Below, piece after piece: positions 7,101-16,409 of a stretch of 64,000 bases of DNA. The position numbers were made by a program, and so were the translations under genes. The stretch spans positions 30,510 through 94,509 of the forward strand of contig NZ_SLYD01000011.1 in NCBI RefSeq assembly GCF_004340945.1, in the 5' to 3' direction. Below the pieces are notes generated by a model. That model was not told the DNA's origin. It did not search any database and worked only from the letters and a program-made list of their open reading frames with translations. This DNA is from Sphingomonas sp. PP-F2F-A104-K0414. Its GTDB lineage: Bacteria; Pseudomonadota; Alphaproteobacteria; Sphingomonadales; Sphingomonadaceae. Every line of letters starts with the position of its first letter. Positions within the stretch are counted from its first letter, which is position 1.

Positions 7101-9323
7101 TCAGCGCCACTGGCGCGCTGGCAGGCTGACAGTGACGACAGGTCCAAGATCGGTTGCCGAGCGCCCGAGCGCGAAGCCATAGCGTCCCGCCGGCATCGTC
7201 CATCGGCCACCTTTGCTTTCGGCAAGTATGCGAGGTTCGATTTGAACCGTGACGTTCGCCGCAGTCCCTGGCTGCACGGCGACCTTGGTAAAGCCAGCGA
7301 GCCGCAGTGTGCGTCCTGCAGGTGTCGAGACGAGGTAGAGTTGCGCGACGTCGCTACCTGCGCGCGTGCCGGTGTTGCGGATCGTTACCGTCGCCTTTGG
7401 CTGCGCGCCCCCGGTGACCTTCATTGGGCTGGACTGAAACTGGGTGTAGCTGAGTCCGAAGCCGAACGGGAACAACGGCGTAGCATTCTTGCGCGCGAAC
7501 CACCGGTAGCCGACGTCTGCGCCCTCGATATCGTAATCGATCGGATAGCGCGTTCCGGCAGCGGTTCCGACGGCAAAGTCCCGGTCGATCATCCCGGCAT
7601 ACGGCAGCGCCGGACGCGGCAGCTGGTCAAGCGAGGCGGGAAAGGTCACCGGCAATCGACCAGATGGATTGGTGTCGCCGAACAGCGTCGCCGCGATCGC
7701 ATCTCCACCACGCACGCCGCCGTACCACGCCTCCAGCACAGCGCCTGTCCGTTCGAGCCATGGCATCAGGACCGGCCCGCCGGTTTCGAGAACGACGATC
7801 GTCTTGGGATTAGCGTTGGTCACCGCAGCGATCAGCGCGTCCTGCCCACCCGGCAGCGACAGATCCGGGACGTCTGCGCCTTCGGCCATCCACTGCGTCG
7901 CAAAGACGATCGTCACGTCCGCCGTTTTTGCTGCCGCAACAGCCTCCGCCGCATAGCGCCCGTCATGGAATGTCACCTTGGCGTTTGGCGCCAGCACACG
8001 GATCGCGGCGAGTGGCGCGGTGCCATGATAGGTCTGGTTATTGTATTTCGCGAGCGGCCCCTCGCCTCCCATCGGCAGCGAGACGGACGGGCCACCAAGC
8101 GGTTGCACCTGCGTCGATCCGCCGCCCGACAGCACGCCCGCATCAGCATACCCACCGATCACCGCGATCGAGCGCACGTCCTTCGACAGCGGCAGCAACG
8201 CATTGGAGTTCCGCAGCAACACAATCCCTTCGTCGGCGACGCTTCGGGCAACCCCGGCGTTCGCAGCGAAATCGATGTCGGCCTTGACCGGCGGATGCGT
8301 ATCGAGCCCGACCGCGTAGACCGAACGCAAGATGCGCCGGTTCATGTCGGCGACGCGCGCGGCATAAGCCGGATCGCGGGCAGCCGCCTCGGCGAGTGGC
8401 ACGCCGAAGAAGATCTTCTTGTCGATCTGCGCACCCGATTGCTGGTCCAGCCCGGCAAAAGCAAAATCGAGGGCACCAACCGCACCCCAATCAGACATGA
8501 CGAAGCCGGGGTAGCGCCAATCCTGCTTCAACACGCGATTGAGCAGGTAGTCGCTGCCGCATGCCGGTGCACCGTTGACGCGGTTATAGGCGCACATTAC
8601 CGAGCCGGGTTGCCCACGGTCGATCGCGATCTCGAAGGCGAGCAGATCGCTCATGCGGAACGCATCATCGGCAAGTTTACCGTCGACCGCGTGACGCCCC
8701 GTCTCCTGCGCATTGAGCGCAAAATGCTTCACCGTCGACAGCACGTGCTGCGATTGGACGCCGTCGATCGCGGCACCGCCGAGAAGCCCCGAATGAAGCG
8801 GATCCTCGCCAAAATATTCAAACGTCCGCCCGTTACGGGGATCACGCATCAGATTGATGCCGCCGCCAAGCAGCACGTTGAACCCTTTAGCGCGCGCCTC
8901 GCCCGCAATCATCGCATTGCCGCGGCGGATCAGATCCGGGTTCCACGTCGATCCCATTGCGGTCGCCGACGGCAGCGCGGTTGCGCCGTCCTTACGAAGA
9001 TTGGCGATGTACGAGACGCCGAGGCTCGCATCGGTCTCAACCAGCGCTGGCACGCCAAGCCGAGGGATCCCGGTGACGTAGCCAGCGCCCAATATCGCCT
9101 CAGCAGGAATGCGAACGTTAGGGATCAACGGAATCGCCCAAAGGCCATGCGTCAGCACGGTCCGCTCATCACCTTGCATGGCGCGTTCGGTAGCGGTCGC
9201 ACGCGTATCTGCCGTGGCTCGCCTTGCCATACCGCTCGATGGCCGTTCCTGAGCGAATGCTGCTGTCACACAGGTCACCAGCACGCCACCAAGCAATACC
9301 GACCGATGGGTCATCCTTATCAT
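7101..9323 (-). CDS. Exported GH3 beta-glucosidase
   Basis: A 740-residue glycoside hydrolase family 3 enzyme, likely periplasmic beta-glucosidase (BglX-like), with an N-terminal signal peptide (VLLGGVLVTCVTAAFAQ). The N-terminal TIM barrel carries KHFALN and the nucleophile Asp in VMSDWGAVG. An alpha/beta sandwich domain (GGGSTQVQP, TQWMAEGADVPDLSLPGGQ) and a C-terminal fibronectin-III-like domain follow. Start chosen at the ATG with GGGGAG 5 nt upstream; an ATG 7 codons earlier and one 3 codons later are alternatives. It is divergent from a TBDR, with a palindrome in the shared promoter region, and heads the hydrolase operon. Confidence 0.92.
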   Translation of the reverse strand: MIRMTHRSVLLGGVLVTCVTAAFAQERPSSGMARRATADTRATATERAMQGDERTVLTHGLWAIPLIPNVRIPAEAILGAGYVTGIPRLGVPALVETDASLGVSYIANLRKDGATALPSATAMGSTWNPDLIRRGNAMIAGEARAKGFNVLLGGGINLMRDPRNGRTFEYFGEDPLHSGLLGGAAIDGVQSQHVLSTVKHFALNAQETGRHAVDGKLADDAFRMSDLLAFEIAIDRGQPGSVMCAYNRVNGAPACGSDYLLNRVLKQDWRYPGFVMSDWGAVGALDFAFAGLDQQSGAQIDKKIFFGVPLAEAAARDPAYAARVADMNRRILRSVYAVGLDTHPPVKADIDFAANAGVARSVADEGIVLLRNSNALLPLSKDVRSIAVIGGYADAGVLSGGGSTQVQPLGGPSVSLPMGGEGPLAKYNNQTYHGTAPLAAIRVLAPNAKVTFHDGRYAAEAVAAAKTADVTIVFATQWMAEGADVPDLSLPGGQDALIAAVTNANPKTIVVLETGGPVLMPWLERTGAVLEAWYGGVRGGDAIAATLFGDTNPSGRLPVTFPASLDQLPRPALPYAGMIDRDFAVGTAAGTRYPIDYDIEGADVGYRWFARKNATPLFPFGFGLSYTQFQSSPMKVTGGAQPKATVTIRNTGTRAGSDVAQLYLVSTPAGRTLRLAGFTKVAVQPGTAANVTVQIEPRILAESKGGRWTMPAGRYGFALGRSATDLGPVVTVSLPARQWR

Positions 9324-9361
9324 CACCACTCCCCGACGCAGCATTTCACTTTACGTGCGTG

Positions 9362-9401
9362 CTTGACAGTATGTTTCTAACAGACAATGATCGTTGTCAA
9401 G
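9362..9401. promoter_or_regulatory. Divergent promoter with TetR-type operator
   Basis: Core palindrome GACAA-TGATCG-TTGTC (9383-9398) nested inside outer arms CTTGACA / TGTCAAG. TTGACA at 9363 with a 17-nt spacer to AATGAT gives a plausible -35/-10 pair for the TBDR. The -10 lies inside the palindrome, and the mirror TTGACA can serve the GH3 operon. The core is nearly identical to the one at 14840-14859. Confidence 0.65.
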
Positions 9402-9436
9402 CGGCCGGGACCGCTGGACGGGTGAGGATAACGACG

Positions 9437-11797
9437 ATGCGTGGATTGGCACTGCTGGTGGGCTCGAGCATTCTGGCTTGGACGGGAACGGCTCAGGCCC
9501 AGACCGGAACTCGGGCAACGCCGAGCGGAGGAAGCGAGGCTTCGCAGATTTCAGATCCGACCGGCGCCGTCGAGGGCGACATCGTCGTGACGGCTCAGCG
9601 ACGGACCGAGAATCTACGCGACGTGCCGATCGCAATCACCGTCGTGAACGGCCAGTCGCTTCGCGAGACGGGAGCCAATCAGCTTGCCGACATTACCCAG
9701 CGTGCGCCTAGTCTGAACTTCACGGCGACGCCTGGTGTGCCGAACTTCGCAATCCGCGGCGTCGGCACCAACTCGTTCGACTACGGCATCGAGTCGGCCG
9801 TCGGCATAGCGGTAGACGACGTCAACATCACGCTGCCGCGCTACGTCCCGCTCAACTCGCTCGCCGATGTCGAACGTGTCGAGGTGCTGCGCGGGCCACA
9901 AGGGCTGCTGTTCGGCAAGAACACAACTGCAGGCCTCATTTCGATCTCCACCACCAAACCACAACTCGGTGAGTTTAGCAGCAGCGGTCGGGTCCAGGCG
10001 GGCAGCCGTGACCAAGTCCAGACGCAGGCCGTCGTCAACGTACCGATCGGCGACACCGCAGGGTTGCGTGTCGTTGGCGGCTATCAATACCAGAAGCCGT
10101 CGACGCAGCTTGTTGGACCAGGTCGTCTTGATCCAGTCCGCCGGTACTTCGGCACGGCCAAGCTGCTGTGGGAACCGACCGACCGGCTTTCGCTGTACGG
10201 AATTGTCGATTATCAGAACAATAGCGGGATCGAAGCCTATTCCACGATCCGCAAGTTCGGTGGCAACGATCCGACACCAATCCCCGCCGCCTTCCGACCC
10301 TTCGCGCCCGCCAACTTTGTGTTCACGCAGAACAGTGCACTCGGCGTTGTCGCCTCGCCGACCAATAACAAGACTGCAATCGGGAGCACCGACGTGCTCC
10401 GCGACGAACATAGCCTCGGGGCACAATTCTCGGCGAGCTACGATGCAGGGCCGCTCACCGTCACCTCGGTCACGGCGTATCGCAACCTGCGCGCGCGCGC
10501 GAATAACGATGTCGATCAGACGCCGGTCGCGTTCTTCGACACGAATATCGCCAACTCGCAATCCCACCAGTTCTCGGAAGAACTACGTGTTGCCAATAAT
10601 GGCCACGGCTTCGTCGACTACACGGCCGGGCTGTATTTCTTTAAACAGCATATCGACGCGCAAATCCTGCAGGCAGGCACGTTCGGCGTGTTCCCCGCAA
10701 GCACGCCGGTCCGACTGTCGCCGGTCAATGGCCAGTCGAACTTCGACTATGGGACGAAGAGCTATGCGGGCTTCGCGCAGCTCACGTTCAACGTGACGCC
10801 GTCGCTCCACCTGATCGCAGGCGGCCGGTATACGCGCGACGAGATCGACTCCACGACAACCGTTACTGCCGTCTCGGGAGTCTGCAATCTGGTCACATTC
10901 TTGCTGAGTGGCGGAAGGAGCTGTGTCGGTACTCTTGCTGCGCCAATCGTCGCCAACCGGAATGCCGACGGTTTTTCAGCACGCGGTGGCGTCGAATACT
11001 CGATCGCGCCCACCGCGAACGTCTACGCAACCTACACCCGTGGCTATAAGGGGCCGGCAGTCAGCTCGGCCGCGGGGGTCGCGTTCAACGTCGATCCCGA
11101 GAAGGTCGACGCCTATGAGATCGGCGCCAAGTTCGACCTCGCCGACCGCCGGGTCAGCCTCAATCTCGCGGGTTTCATCAACAACTTCCGGGATTTCCAG
11201 GCTCAGGTCTTCGACCCCACGCTGAACGGTGGCCTGGGTACCTTCCGAACCGGCAATGCCAGCACGCTGAAGACACGCGGCGTCGAGGCGGAGGCCGCCG
11301 TGCGACCGATGCGTGGTGTCAGCCTGTCGGGCGGCGTTACCTATCTCGATACCGAATATGGCAACTACAACGTGGCGTGCTATTTCGGCCAGACCGCTGC
11401 GCAGGGCTGCTCGCTGCCCGGACCCAGCTTCAATGCGGCAGGGTCCCCGCTTGTTGGGGCGTCGAAGTGGACGACCAGCCTTGCCGCCAATGTCGACCAG
11501 CCCATTGGCAACGACCTGAAGGTCTTCCTCAACGCAGACTGGCGCTATCGCAGCCGCTTCTATTACGCGATCAACGATCCCAGCACGATCCAGAACGGTT
11601 ACTCGCTAGTAAACGCTACGATCGGCATCGGCGATATCAGCGATCATGCGCGCTTCAGTGTGTTCGTCCGCAACCTGTTCGACAAGCGCTACGCCGCAGC
11701 GATCTACCCGGGTAACTTCTCGGTCGGGCAATATGTCCAGACATTGCCGGACAATGCCTTCCGCCGGATCGGCGGTGCCTTCGAGTGGCGCTTTTGA
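9437..11797 (+). CDS. TonB-dependent outer-membrane receptor
   Basis: A 786-residue TBDR. Signal peptide ends TAQAQ. A TonB-box-like segment (GDIVVTAQRR) precedes the plug domain (ITQRAPSLNF, FAIRGVG, VERVEVLRGPQG, LFGKNTTAG), and the 22-strand barrel ends in the terminal GGAFEWRF. Proteobacterial TBDRs of this class import siderophores or, in sphingomonads, carbohydrates and natural products. Next to a GH3 enzyme and esterases, a glycoside or plant-compound substrate is likely (inference). The start follows GAGGATAACGACG, and earlier in-frame starts would lengthen the signal peptide implausibly. Confidence 0.93.
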   Translation: MRGLALLVGSSILAWTGTAQAQTGTRATPSGGSEASQISDPTGAVEGDIVVTAQRRTENLRDVPIAITVVNGQSLRETGANQLADITQRAPSLNFTATPGVPNFAIRGVGTNSFDYGIESAVGIAVDDVNITLPRYVPLNSLADVERVEVLRGPQGLLFGKNTTAGLISISTTKPQLGEFSSSGRVQAGSRDQVQTQAVVNVPIGDTAGLRVVGGYQYQKPSTQLVGPGRLDPVRRYFGTAKLLWEPTDRLSLYGIVDYQNNSGIEAYSTIRKFGGNDPTPIPAAFRPFAPANFVFTQNSALGVVASPTNNKTAIGSTDVLRDEHSLGAQFSASYDAGPLTVTSVTAYRNLRARANNDVDQTPVAFFDTNIANSQSHQFSEELRVANNGHGFVDYTAGLYFFKQHIDAQILQAGTFGVFPASTPVRLSPVNGQSNFDYGTKSYAGFAQLTFNVTPSLHLIAGGRYTRDEIDSTTTVTAVSGVCNLVTFLLSGGRSCVGTLAAPIVANRNADGFSARGGVEYSIAPTANVYATYTRGYKGPAVSSAAGVAFNVDPEKVDAYEIGAKFDLADRRVSLNLAGFINNFRDFQAQVFDPTLNGGLGTFRTGNASTLKTRGVEAEAAVRPMRGVSLSGGVTYLDTEYGNYNVACYFGQTAAQGCSLPGPSFNAAGSPLVGASKWTTSLAANVDQPIGNDLKVFLNADWRYRSRFYYAINDPSTIQNGYSLVNATIGIGDISDHARFSVFVRNLFDKRYAAAIYPGNFSVGQYVQTLPDNAFRRIGGAFEWRF

Positions 11798-11861
11798 TCG
11801 TCGCACCGCGTGTCGCTTGTCGGCATGCGGTCGATAGGTCAGTAGGGCGGCAGGAGTGACG

Positions 11862-12497
11862 ATGAGCGAAACCAAGGTTGTAAGGCGCACGCAGGAACAA
11901 CGCACCGCGGAAACGCGCGGCGCGTTGTTCGAGGCAGCGGTGCGCGCAATCAGCCGGCTGGGCTATAGTCGCGCAAGTAACGCTGAAATTGCCGACGAAG
12001 CGGGCGTCAGCCGTGGCGCGATCACGCATCATTTCACGACCCGGGCCGCATTCATTGCGGAAGTCGTACGATGGGTCTTTCAACAGGAAGTGGTCGCCTA
12101 CCAGGACTTGCAACGTGAATGGGGTACCGGATCACGCGTATCGGACTGGCCTCAGATCTCGTGGGAGGTGCTTTCGCGGCCCTCCGGCGTCGCGGTGCTG
12201 GAGATCTTCGTCGCTTCGCGGAGCGATCCCGAGCTCGCCGCGCTGATAAAGCCGGTCCAGGCCGAGATCGAAGAACTGGCGGTGACCGCTTTTCTGGATC
12301 GTCTCGGCGCCAAGGTCCGCGACACAACCGCCATCCGGCTGGTTGTCTGGGCGATGCACGGCATGTCGATAGGTCGTGATTTCATCGACGATCCCAACGC
12401 GATGCGCGATTCCGTGATCCTACTTTCGAACATGCTTGAGCGCCTCGCACCCAATGGCACGCTCGAAGAATTGCTGGGCTCCCCTCCCCCATCGTAA
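11862..12497 (+). CDS. TetR-family transcriptional regulator
   Basis: A 211-residue TetR-type repressor. The N-terminal helix-turn-helix is visible (EIADEAGVSRGAITHHF, about 45-62), and the C-terminal ligand domain is all-helical with a run ending in FIDDPNAMRD typical of the TetR_C_6/PaaX-adjacent sphingomonad group. The ATG is preceded by CAGGAG 5 nt upstream. It lies 64 nt after the TBDR stop and is likely co-transcribed with it. It is a candidate for binding the palindrome in the GH3/TBDR promoter. Confidence 0.9.
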   Translation: MSETKVVRRTQEQRTAETRGALFEAAVRAISRLGYSRASNAEIADEAGVSRGAITHHFTTRAAFIAEVVRWVFQQEVVAYQDLQREWGTGSRVSDWPQISWEVLSRPSGVAVLEIFVASRSDPELAALIKPVQAEIEELAVTAFLDRLGAKVRDTTAIRLVVWAMHGMSIGRDFIDDPNAMRDSVILLSNMLERLAPNGTLEELLGSPPPS

Positions 12498-12513
12498 CGC
12501 TCACGGGCAATTA

Positions 12514-13332
12514 TCACCGTCCGCGTCCGAGCAGCCGCCAGTAAGCGACCGGCATGATCCGCTCGATCATCGCGACGATCTTTGCGTCCCGTCCGACCAG
12601 CACCCGGGCTCGCCGCTGCTCGATCCCGGTAACAATGATCTCGCCGGCCTGTTCGGGACTGAGCTTCAGCGCCTTCGAAAAGTGCGCCTGCTGCCGCTCG
12701 CGTTCTTCGACTCCGACTGCAGCACCGGCGCGTGCGTTGGTGGCGATACCCGTCTTCACACCGCCTGGATGCACCACGGTCACACCAACCGTCGAATGTG
12801 CTGCGATCAGTTCGTGGCGCAAAGCCTCGGAAAAGCCGCGTACGGCAAACTTGGCCGCAGCATATGCGCTCTGGCCCGGTGGTGCGATGATTCCGAACAG
12901 GCTGGAGAGGTTGACCAGCTGTGCCTGCTCACGCTGCTGTAGCAGCGGCAGGAACGCGCGTGACATGCGGACGACGCCGTGCAGGTTGATGTCCAAGAGC
13001 CAGTCGAACTCCGCTGCGGTGAGCTGTGCGAAGGAACCGCTTAGGGCAACACCAGCATTGTTGACGACCACGTCGACGTGTCCGTGCGCTGCCAGAACCA
13101 CAGCCGGAAAGGCGGCGACAGCATCGCGGTCCGCAACATCGAGCCTGTGACGGGTGACGCGGACACTGTTGCCGATCAGTGCGACGGTTTCGGCCAACCC
13201 GTCCTCATTCACGTCGGCCAGCGCGACGTGACAGCCACGCACAGCCAACGATCGCGCGATCGCACGGCCTATCCCGCCCGCTGCGCCAGTCACTACCGCC
13301 ACCTTGCCGGCAAGCTCCATCCGGGCGCTCAT
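12514..13332 (-). CDS. Short-chain dehydrogenase/reductase (partner of flavin monooxygenase)
   Basis: A classical SDR of 272 residues: cofactor motif TGAAGGIG, NNAG, and catalytic Ser/Tyr/Lys in SSLFGIIAPPG followed by YAAAK. The C-terminal tail contains ERIMPVAYWRLLGRGR, seen in SDRs that pair with flavin monooxygenases. Its ATG overlaps the monooxygenase stop by 4 nt, so translation is coupled. A reasonable role is interconversion of an alcohol and the ketone that the monooxygenase attacks (inference). Confidence 0.88.
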   Translation of the reverse strand: MSARMELAGKVAVVTGAAGGIGRAIARSLAVRGCHVALADVNEDGLAETVALIGNSVRVTRHRLDVADRDAVAAFPAVVLAAHGHVDVVVNNAGVALSGSFAQLTAAEFDWLLDINLHGVVRMSRAFLPLLQQREQAQLVNLSSLFGIIAPPGQSAYAAAKFAVRGFSEALRHELIAAHSTVGVTVVHPGGVKTGIATNARAGAAVGVEERERQQAHFSKALKLSPEQAGEIIVTGIEQRRARVLVGRDAKIVAMIERIMPVAYWRLLGRGR

Positions 13333-14810
13333 GCTGCGTTCTTTCTGGTCAGACCACGCCGCCCAAAGCGCAGAACACCGTCGTCGATACGACCAGTACG
13401 GAACGCCAATAGGTCGCGGAGGTAGTTCTGCTTCACCCTCCACGGTGCGCTCGCGCCTTGTCGAGGAAGAAGGTCTGCCGCCCGCTGCACATACCCGGAG
13501 CTCAGGTCGAGGATCGGTTCGTCGCCCGCAGTCGATGGCGGGGCGACCGGCACGACGCTGTCCATCTTGCGCCGATCCATATGATCGAGCAGGCGGCGGA
13601 CGAACTGCGACGTCAGGTCGCATTTGAGTGTCCAGGACGCGTTGGTGTAGCCGATCGCGAAAGCGAGATTGGGCACACCGTCTAGCATCGCCCCCTTGTA
13701 AAGCAGCCGCTTGCCCGGATCGACGAGGGCGCCATCGACGGTCAGTCGTGCGCCGCCCATGAGCTGCACCTTGAGCCCCGTCGCGGTCACGACGATGTCG
13801 GCGGGGATGGCCTCGCCGCTCTTCAACTGAAGACCGTCACGCGTGAACTCCGCGATCTCATCGGTCGCGATCGACGCCCGCCCGTTGCGCAGTACCTTGA
13901 ACAGATCGCCGTCAGGGACGAGGCACAGCCGCTGGTCCCACGGGTGGTAGCGCGGCGTCAGGTGAGTGGCGATGTCGAAGTCCGGCCCCAGCATCGCGCG
14001 CTGCTGTTGCCTAATCTTCTGCTTCAAGACATGTGGTTTGCGCCGCGACACACCGTAGACGAAGATGCCGTAGCCGATATTCTTCCACCGGACCGCCGCC
14101 TCCGCCACCTTGCCAGGCAGCCAGCGGCGCAACGTCTCGGCGCGATCGTCGCGTGACCGTCGCGAGACGATATATGTCGGCGATCGCTGCAGCATCGTAA
14201 CATGCGCGGCGCCCTGATCGACCATTGCCGGAACCAGCGTCACCGCGGTCGCACCAGAACCCACGACCACGACGTCCTTGCCTGCGACCGAAAGGTCGTC
14301 AGGCCAGAATTGCGGGTGGACGACCTGTCCCGCGAACGCCTCCATTCCCGGCCAGGTCGGCGCATGCCCCGCGGCATAGTCGTAATAGCCAGAACACAGG
14401 AACAGGAAGCGACAGGTCAGCTGGGCCGCGATGCCATCGACGGTATACGACACGATCCACAGCGCGTCCGCCGAGGACCAGTCTGCATTGGTCACCCGGT
14501 GACGCAGTCGCACCTTGGCGTCGATGTCGAACTCTGCCGCAGTGTCGCGGATATAGTCGCGGATGTCCTCGCCCGCGGCGATCGCTTTCTCACCTCGCCA
14601 CGGACGGAATGGGAAGCCCAGCGTCGTCATGTCCGAATCCGAGCGAATGCCCGGATAGCGGAACAGATCCCACGTGCCGCCGATCGCATCGCGCCCCTCG
14701 AAAATCGCCCAGCTTCGCGTGGCATTGCCAGTCTTCAACCAGAACGCGGCGTCGATCCCCGACAGACCGGCGCCTACCACCAGCACGTCCAAGTGCTCCA
14801 TACAGGCCAT
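13329..14810 (-). CDS. Baeyer-Villiger-type flavin monooxygenase (EthA-like)
   Basis: A 493-residue FAD/NADPH monooxygenase. FAD Rossmann motif GAGLSG (13-18), the Baeyer-Villiger fingerprint FAGQVVHPQFWP (159-170, pattern FXGXXXHXXXW), and NADPH Rossmann GSGATA (184-189). Length and order match group-B class I monooxygenases such as EthA and hydroxyacetophenone monooxygenase. It would convert a ketone to an ester or lactone; the substrate is unknown. Start chosen at the ATG with GGGAG 5 nt upstream. It is the first gene of an SDR operon and divergent from a TetR regulator across a perfect palindrome. Confidence 0.9.
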   Translation of the reverse strand: MACMEHLDVLVVGAGLSGIDAAFWLKTGNATRSWAIFEGRDAIGGTWDLFRYPGIRSDSDMTTLGFPFRPWRGEKAIAAGEDIRDYIRDTAAEFDIDAKVRLRHRVTNADWSSADALWIVSYTVDGIAAQLTCRFLFLCSGYYDYAAGHAPTWPGMEAFAGQVVHPQFWPDDLSVAGKDVVVVGSGATAVTLVPAMVDQGAAHVTMLQRSPTYIVSRRSRDDRAETLRRWLPGKVAEAAVRWKNIGYGIFVYGVSRRKPHVLKQKIRQQQRAMLGPDFDIATHLTPRYHPWDQRLCLVPDGDLFKVLRNGRASIATDEIAEFTRDGLQLKSGEAIPADIVVTATGLKVQLMGGARLTVDGALVDPGKRLLYKGAMLDGVPNLAFAIGYTNASWTLKCDLTSQFVRRLLDHMDRRKMDSVVPVAPPSTAGDEPILDLSSGYVQRAADLLPRQGASAPWRVKQNYLRDLLAFRTGRIDDGVLRFGRRGLTRKNAA

Positions 14811-14839
14811 GTTCACTCCCACCATATTCACGATCTAGA

Positions 14840-14865
14840 ATGACAATGCTTGTTGTCATTGTCAA
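14840..14865. promoter_or_regulatory. TetR-type operator, perfect 7-bp arms
   Basis: ATGACAA-TGCTTG-TTGTCAT (14840-14859) followed directly by a further TTGTCAA half site. On the minus strand TTGACA (from 14860-14865) would serve as -35 for the monooxygenase, so the palindrome sits between the promoter elements. The core GACAATG(A/C)T(C/T)GTTGTCA is shared with 9383-9399. Confidence 0.7.
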
Positions 14866-14883
14866 TATCGCTACTCTGCTGGA

Positions 14884-15495
14884 ATGACGGCAATAACGAA
14901 ACGGTGGACCGGGCAGACGCTTGACGCTCGACGGGCTGAGCGGCGGACAATGCTAATACAAGCCGCTGTGCGCTTGTATGGCTCGCAGGGATTCCACAGC
15001 ACGGGCGTCCGCGCGATCTGTCGCGAGGCAGGCCTTACCGAACGCTATTTTTACGAAAGTTTTGCGCATGGGGAGGCGCTACTACTCGCCGCGTTCGATG
15101 AGGTGATCGCCGCAGTGTTGACGCAGATCGTTGCGGCCGACGATCCCACTCTACCGACTGAAGATCGTACCCGACGGATGCTAGGCGCATATTTCGCGAC
15201 GCTACGCGCTAATCCCACCACGGCACGCGTGTTCCTTGTTGAAATCGTCGGCGTAGATCCGTTGATCGACGAGGCAATTCGCCGTTCGATGCATGACCTC
15301 TCCGAACCGCTCTTTGCGGCCCTCGATCCTGATGATCGCGGCCCCGTCAAAGTCAATGCGATGCTCCGACGCGGTGTCGAAGGAGGGCTGTTACACATTG
15401 CCCTCGCCTGGGGCGCCGAGAACTATAAGCGCCCATTGGAGGAGGTTGTCGCCGCGGCGTGGATACTATGCGTGACGGCACGGCCGAACGACTAA
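14884..15495 (+). CDS. TetR-family transcriptional regulator
   Basis: A 203-residue regulator. Helix-turn-helix in the N-terminal part (VRAICREAGLTERYFYESF, about 42-60), then a helical ligand-binding domain. It starts 18 nt from the palindrome separating it from the monooxygenase gene and is probably an autoregulated repressor of that operon. The ribosome-binding site is weak (CTGGA directly before ATG). Which of the two local TetR proteins reads the shared operator cannot be decided from sequence. Confidence 0.9.
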   Translation: MTAITKRWTGQTLDARRAERRTMLIQAAVRLYGSQGFHSTGVRAICREAGLTERYFYESFAHGEALLLAAFDEVIAAVLTQIVAADDPTLPTEDRTRRMLGAYFATLRANPTTARVFLVEIVGVDPLIDEAIRRSMHDLSEPLFAALDPDDRGPVKVNAMLRRGVEGGLLHIALAWGAENYKRPLEEVVAAAWILCVTARPND

Positions 15496-15582
15496 CGTGC
15501 GCAGTTGAAAAACTACGATTTGACGATGAATTCAGCCACAACCGGACAAGCGCTGGTCATCACTCTTGGGGGCAATAGTGAA

Positions 15583-16056
15583 ATGCAAATACGGGTAGCC
15601 GATCCAAAAGCAACATACGTCACGGATCTACTGGACCATCACCTGCGAGAGTTGCAGCGCGTAATGGCCGATCACGCCTTTGCACTTGATGCGTCCGGCC
15701 TTTCGGCAGCTAGCGTCACCTTCTGGACGGCATGGAACGACAAAACCCTGGTCGGGTTCGGCGCGCTAAAGGAACTGGACTGCGCACATGGCGAGCTGAA
15801 ATCCATGCGGGTGGCCCCGGCCGCACGTGGCACAGGGGTAGGACGAGCGATGCATGAGCATATTATCGCGGAAGCTCGCGGACGGGGCTACACACGGTTG
15901 AGCCTTGAAACTGGAACCGCCGCACTACACGCGCCGGCCATATCACTTTACCGTAGTGCCGGGTTCGCACCGTGCGGTGCGTTCGCTGATTATTCGGTCA
16001 GCCCCCACAATCAGTTCTTTCAGCTGGCTCTTCGTAGCGTAGCTCCTGATCTTTGA
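15583..16056 (+). CDS. GNAT-family N-acetyltransferase
   Basis: A 157-residue acetyltransferase with the acetyl-CoA loop in VAPAARGTGVGRAMHEH (motif RGxGxG/A) and a conserved C-terminal YRSAGFAPCGAFADY. It resembles YjdJ/PhnO-type GNATs; the substrate is not deducible. The ATG is preferred over a TTG 26 codons upstream because the family begins at this strand and GGGGG precedes it at 10 nt. It follows the TetR gene but need not be functionally linked. Confidence 0.82.
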   Translation: MQIRVADPKATYVTDLLDHHLRELQRVMADHAFALDASGLSAASVTFWTAWNDKTLVGFGALKELDCAHGELKSMRVAPAARGTGVGRAMHEHIIAEARGRGYTRLSLETGTAALHAPAISLYRSAGFAPCGAFADYSVSPHNQFFQLALRSVAPDL

Positions 16057-16169
16057 GCCAATGCGCCCTACCCTTCGGCTTCCGGAAGGACGACCCAGTT
16101 CCGGCCACGTCGCCCACCAAAGCGCTATTAAGAAGCGGACATCGACTCAACAGCCGACGCGAAGCAGTG

Positions 16170-16409
16170 TTACGCTCCATAATATGGTTCGATCTCATCC
16201 AACCGGAGCGTGAGCACTCTGCTGGGCAAATGAATATTTAGCCTCTGCCGTTCACCTTCGTTGAAACGAAGGGCCTTATTCAACAAGTCTCGGATGGCTC
16301 CGCGACCGACGACTCTGTCGCCGCCAAGCCAACCACTGCCGAGCGCAATCTCAGGTGCCAGGATGAGAAGGCCATAGTCGTCAGGTGCGAGATGCTCGGT
16401 TGTGACCAT
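16170..16409 (-). CDS. Small hypothetical protein (79 aa)
   Basis: A 79-residue soluble protein starting MVTTEHLAPD, with IRDLLNKALRFNEGERQRLNIHLPSR in the middle. No family recognised. AGGGA lies 6 nt before this ATG. A longer frame extends upstream but reads through the hairpin region and is less likely. Confidence 0.5.
   Translation of the reverse strand: MVTTEHLAPDDYGLLILAPEIALGSGWLGGDRVVGRGAIRDLLNKALRFNEGERQRLNIHLPSRVLTLRLDEIEPYYGA

Noticed and set aside
7242..9380. 712-codon frame opposite the GH3 gene
   Set aside because: GC-rich codon usage on the coding strand leaves the opposite frame open; Arg/His-rich, no fold pattern.
9614..10567. 317-codon frame opposite the TBDR
   Set aside because: Shadow of a clearly coding TBDR.
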